Source of the DNA: an uncultured Collinsella sp.
GTDB lineage: Bacteria > Actinomycetota > Coriobacteriia > Coriobacteriales > Coriobacteriaceae
Direction of reading: 5' to 3'
DNA: 64,000 bases
NCBI GenBank assembly: GCA_900754525.1
Contig: CAAEDE010000069.1
Span: 3,463 to 67,462 of the forward strand
Below are positions 61,080 through 64,000 of the stretch, one piece after another. How positions within the stretch are numbered: the stretch's first letter is position 1; the number at the start of each line of letters is the position of its first letter. The notes below the pieces were generated by a model, which was not told the origin of the DNA, made no database searches, and saw only the letters and a list, made by a program, of their open reading frames with translations. Made by a program: the position numbers and the translations under genes.

Positions 61080-63884
61080 GTGGCAAACGAGTACAAGCAG
61101 ACGATGAATCTGCCCAAGACCGGTTTTCCCATGCGTGCCGGTCTTTCCAAGTCCGAGCCCAAGCGACTCAAGGACTGGCAGGACAACAAGGTCTACGAGC
61201 AGGTTCTGAAGAAGAACGAGGGCCACAAGAAGTTCGTGCTGCACGACGGCCCTCCGTACGCCAACGGCCCGATTCACATCGGCCACGCCATGAACAAGAT
61301 CTCCAAGGACATTATCAACCGTTACTGGATGATGCAGGGCTATGAGGTTCCCTATGTCCCCGGTTGGGACTGCCACGGCCAGCCGATCGAGCATAAGGTC
61401 GAGGAGAAGCTCGGCACCGAGAAGTTCAACCAGACTCCCACGGCCAAGATCCGTGAGCTCTGCAACGAGTTCGCTGTCGAGAACATCGAGCTCCAGAAGG
61501 CCGGTTTCCGTCGCCTGGGCGTGCTCGGCGATTGGGACAACCCGTATCTGACGCTCTATCACCAGCATGACGCCGCCGACATCGAGGTCTTTAAGGCCAT
61601 GTTCGATAAGGGCATGATCTATCGCGGCCACAAGCCGGTTCACTGGTGCAAGCACTGCCACACCGCACTCGCCGAGGCCGAGATTGAGTACTCCGACGAG
61701 ACGAGCCCGTCCATCTTCGTGCGCTTTGAGATGACCTCCAAGCCCGCCGGCCTCGAGAACTTCGACGGCCCGGTCGACTTCATCATCTGGACGACCACGC
61801 CGTGGACCATCCCCTCCGACCAGGCCGTTTCCCTCAAGCCCGGCGCCGCCTACGTCGCCGTTGAGCACGATGGTCGTGCCGAGGTTATGCTTGAGGACCT
61901 GGCTCCTAAGTGCTGCGAGGAGTTTGGTTGGGAGTACACCCCGGTTATGGTCGACGGCAAGTCCTACGTGGTTCCTGCCGAGACCTTCCACCACATCCAC
62001 TACAAGCAGCCGATCTTTGACGGTGTCGAGGGCGTAGCGCTGCTGGCCGATTACGTCGGTGTCGACGACGGTACCGGTATCGTCCACAACTCGCCCGGCC
62101 ACGGCGTCGACGACTACTTTGCCTGCCTCAAGGAGGGCATCACCGACATTTGCATGCCGGTCGATGACGACGGCAAGTTCTACACCGGCGAGGAGTTCGG
62201 CACCGGTGGCCCCTTCAGCGGTATGGATACCGATGAGGCCAACCCGCACATCATCGAGTTCCTGCGCAAGCGCGGTACCCTGGTCCTCGAGAAGAAGATC
62301 ACGCACAGCTATCCGCACTGCTGGCGCTGCAAGCACCCGGTGCTCTTCCGTGCTACCGACCAGTGGTTTGTCTCGATGGACAAGACCGGTTTGCGTGAGC
62401 AGGCTGGCAAAGAGGTCCGCGAGAACGTCAAGTGGTATCCGGCCCACGCCGCCAACCGCATTGGCGCCATGGTCGAGCAGCGTCCCGACTGGTGCATCAG
62501 CCGTCAGCGCAACTGGGGCGTGCCTATCCCCAGCTACACTTGCGCCGACTGCGGCGAAAAGGTCATGAACGACGCCACGCTCGACGCCGTCATCAAGCTC
62601 TTCCACGAGAAGGGCTCCGACGCCTGGTTCACCGACGCTCCCGAGAGCTACCTGGGCGAGGCTTGCGTTTGCCCCAAGTGCGGCGGCCATCACCTCAAGG
62701 CCGATAAGGACATTCTCGACGTGTGGTGGGACTCCGGCGTGTCCTGGAAGGCCGTCTGCGAGTATCGCCCCGAGCTTGAGTACCCGGCGGACGTGTACCT
62801 CGAGGGCTCCGACCAGCATCGCGGTTGGTTCCAGAGCTCGCTGCTCACCTCGGTGGGCGCCAACGGCCATGCTCCCTACAAGGCGGTCGTCTCGCAGGGC
62901 TTCACGCTCGACGGCCAGGGCCGCAAGATGTCCAAGTCGCTCGGCAACGTCATCGACCCCAATAAGGTCTGTGACGAGATGGGCGCCGACATCATCCGTC
63001 TGTGGGTTGCCTCCGTTGACACCAGCTCCGACGTTTCCATCGACCACGAAATTCTCGCTCGTACGTCCGATGCCTACCGTCGTTTCCGCAACACGCTGCG
63101 CTTCCTGCTTTCCGAGCTCGAGGGTCAGTTTGAGCCCGAGACCGACGGCGTCGCCTTTGCCGACCTGCTGCCGCTCGACAAGCTCATGGTTGCCCGCCTG
63201 ACCCAGGTCCAGGCCGAGGTCGACGATGCTTACGCCAGCTACGAGTTCCCGCGCGCTTACCGTGCGCTTTACGACTTCGTGGTTACCGAGCTCTCCAACG
63301 TGTACCTCGACGCCCTGAAGGACCGTCTGTACTGCGAGAAGCCCGGCTCGCTCGAGCGCCGCAGCGCCCAGACCGTGTTGGCTGAGCTCTTCTCGATGCT
63401 CATGCGCGACCTGCAGCCGATCCTGTCCTACACGGTCGACGAGGCCATGGCCTATGCGCCCGCCGGCTGCGTCGATCACCAAAAGTACGCCGCGCTGCTC
63501 GATTGGTACAAGTCGCCTATCACGGTCGACGAGGCCAATGAGTTTGAGGGCGTGCTCGAGGCTTCGCTCGAGCTCCGTAGCGCCGTGACCAAGGCCCTTG
63601 AGGATGCCCGCTCCGCCGGCACCTTCACCAAGAGCCAGCAGGTCCGCGTCAAGGCGGTCGTTCCCGCCGAGATGTACGCGCTGCTGACCGGCGACAAGGC
63701 CGTTGACCTGGCTGAGTTCTACATCGTCTCCGCTGTTGAGCTGACCCAGGGCGAGGAGCTTTCCGTTGCTATTGAGGCTGCCGAGGGCGAGTGCTGTGAC
63801 CGTTGCTGGAACTATCGCACCACCGTCGGCGAGTACAACGGCCACGCTCACATCTGCAAACGCTGTGCTGATGCGCTGAACTAA
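61080..63884 (+). CDS. ileS: Isoleucyl-tRNA synthetase
   Basis: 934 residues from GTG 61080 (GAAAGGGG upstream). HIGH-equivalent PPYANGPIHIGHAMNKISKD, the CP1 editing domain (FIIWTTTPWTIPSDQAV), KMSKS-equivalent GRKMSKSLGNVIDPNK, and a C-terminal zinc finger CCDRCWNYRTTVGEY then HICKRC. Charges tRNA-Ile; complete. Controlled by the T-box just upstream. Confidence 0.97.
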   Translation: MANEYKQTMNLPKTGFPMRAGLSKSEPKRLKDWQDNKVYEQVLKKNEGHKKFVLHDGPPYANGPIHIGHAMNKISKDIINRYWMMQGYEVPYVPGWDCHGQPIEHKVEEKLGTEKFNQTPTAKIRELCNEFAVENIELQKAGFRRLGVLGDWDNPYLTLYHQHDAADIEVFKAMFDKGMIYRGHKPVHWCKHCHTALAEAEIEYSDETSPSIFVRFEMTSKPAGLENFDGPVDFIIWTTTPWTIPSDQAVSLKPGAAYVAVEHDGRAEVMLEDLAPKCCEEFGWEYTPVMVDGKSYVVPAETFHHIHYKQPIFDGVEGVALLADYVGVDDGTGIVHNSPGHGVDDYFACLKEGITDICMPVDDDGKFYTGEEFGTGGPFSGMDTDEANPHIIEFLRKRGTLVLEKKITHSYPHCWRCKHPVLFRATDQWFVSMDKTGLREQAGKEVRENVKWYPAHAANRIGAMVEQRPDWCISRQRNWGVPIPSYTCADCGEKVMNDATLDAVIKLFHEKGSDAWFTDAPESYLGEACVCPKCGGHHLKADKDILDVWWDSGVSWKAVCEYRPELEYPADVYLEGSDQHRGWFQSSLLTSVGANGHAPYKAVVSQGFTLDGQGRKMSKSLGNVIDPNKVCDEMGADIIRLWVASVDTSSDVSIDHEILARTSDAYRRFRNTLRFLLSELEGQFEPETDGVAFADLLPLDKLMVARLTQVQAEVDDAYASYEFPRAYRALYDFVVTELSNVYLDALKDRLYCEKPGSLERRSAQTVLAELFSMLMRDLQPILSYTVDEAMAYAPAGCVDHQKYAALLDWYKSPITVDEANEFEGVLEASLELRSAVTKALEDARSAGTFTKSQQVRVKAVVPAEMYALLTGDKAVDLAEFYIVSAVELTQGEELSVAIEAAEGECCDRCWNYRTTVGEYNGHAHICKRCADALN

Positions 63885-63888
63885 CCGT

Positions 63889-63936
63889 TGGGGACGTTCT
63901 TAAACGACTGTCAAACAAGAACGTCCATTACAGTCG
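63889..63936. repeat. Third GGGGACGTTCTT-type palindromic repeat
   Basis: GGACGTTCTT (63892-63901) pairs with AAGAACGTCC (63917-63926), while CGACTGT (63905-63911) pairs with ACAGTCG (63930-63936); the two pairings interleave and could form a pseudoknot or alternative folds. Related to 36112-36167. The rest of the right edge (63937-64000) holds GGGCTACGATTG, possibly a -10 for a gene beyond the window. Confidence 0.65.
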
Positions 63937-64000
63937 AAATTGTCAGCCCGGGACCGTCTCGGGCTACGATTGAGGCGCGCCCAGAACGGGCCGCCGACCG

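Noticed and set aside
60960..63851. 963-codon open frame antisense to ileS
   Set aside because: Shadow of ileS in a high-GC genome; composition typical of reverse frames and no recognisable domain.

Overview
The window is about 60% GC chromosomal DNA packed with housekeeping genes. The gene order rimP-nusA-infB-rbfA-DHH-truB-ribF-dnaG-rpoD, then Asp23/Gls24-DAK2-recG-rsmD-coaD, then DUF177-rpmF-plsX-acpP-rnc-smc-ftsY-ffh, together with a transcriptional T-box in front of ileS, points to a Gram-positive, anaerobic gut-type actinobacterium. Collinsella or a close Coriobacteriia relative is my best guess from overall style; I could not run a database search.

Layout. 1-2.4 kb: an AlbA_2/Schlafen-type ATPase regulator on the minus strand, bracketed by two diverged direct copies of a roughly 213 bp palindrome-bearing repeat. 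2.6-13.7 kb: one tightly coupled eight-gene operon. Its first five genes read as a Gram-positive Pel exopolysaccharide machine (PelD with a degenerate SDR-like front end and an RxxD c-di-GMP I-site, PelE, PelA deacetylase only, PelF glycosyltransferase, PelG transporter). The last three are a CotH-kinase lipoprotein, a VTC/polyphosphate-polymerase-like protein and a DUF4956 membrane protein. 13.9-18.2 kb: a LacI regulator, sucrose-type PTS EIIBC and GH32 sucrose-6-phosphate hydrolase, with three matching LacI/cre-type operators. 18.2-21.5 kb: a degenerate PLP enzyme, a ModE-like regulator and IMP dehydrogenase.

21.5-51.6 kb: the translation, replication, lipid and secretion core: leuS, the rimP-nusA-infB operon, rpoD, two identical tRNA-Asn genes, recG, coaD, rpmF, plsX, acpP, rnc, smc, ftsY and ffh. 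51.6-56.4 kb: an autoregulated DUF134-NifX fusion with a metal-binding tail, thyA-folA, a SpoU methyltransferase and a MATE transporter broken by a frameshift. 56.4-64 kb: a BtuR/CobO adenosyltransferase, ftsH, DUF523, a GldA-like dehydrogenase, and ileS behind a T-box whose specifier (ATC), tRNA-acceptor bulge and mutually exclusive antiterminator/terminator can all be read.

Main points of interest: the Pel operon fused to a CotH-VTC-DUF4956 tail; a probable attenuator ahead of rimP-nusA-infB; a C-terminal Cys3His motif on NusA; paired operators around the DUF134-NifX promoter; and several families of small palindromic intergenic repeats.
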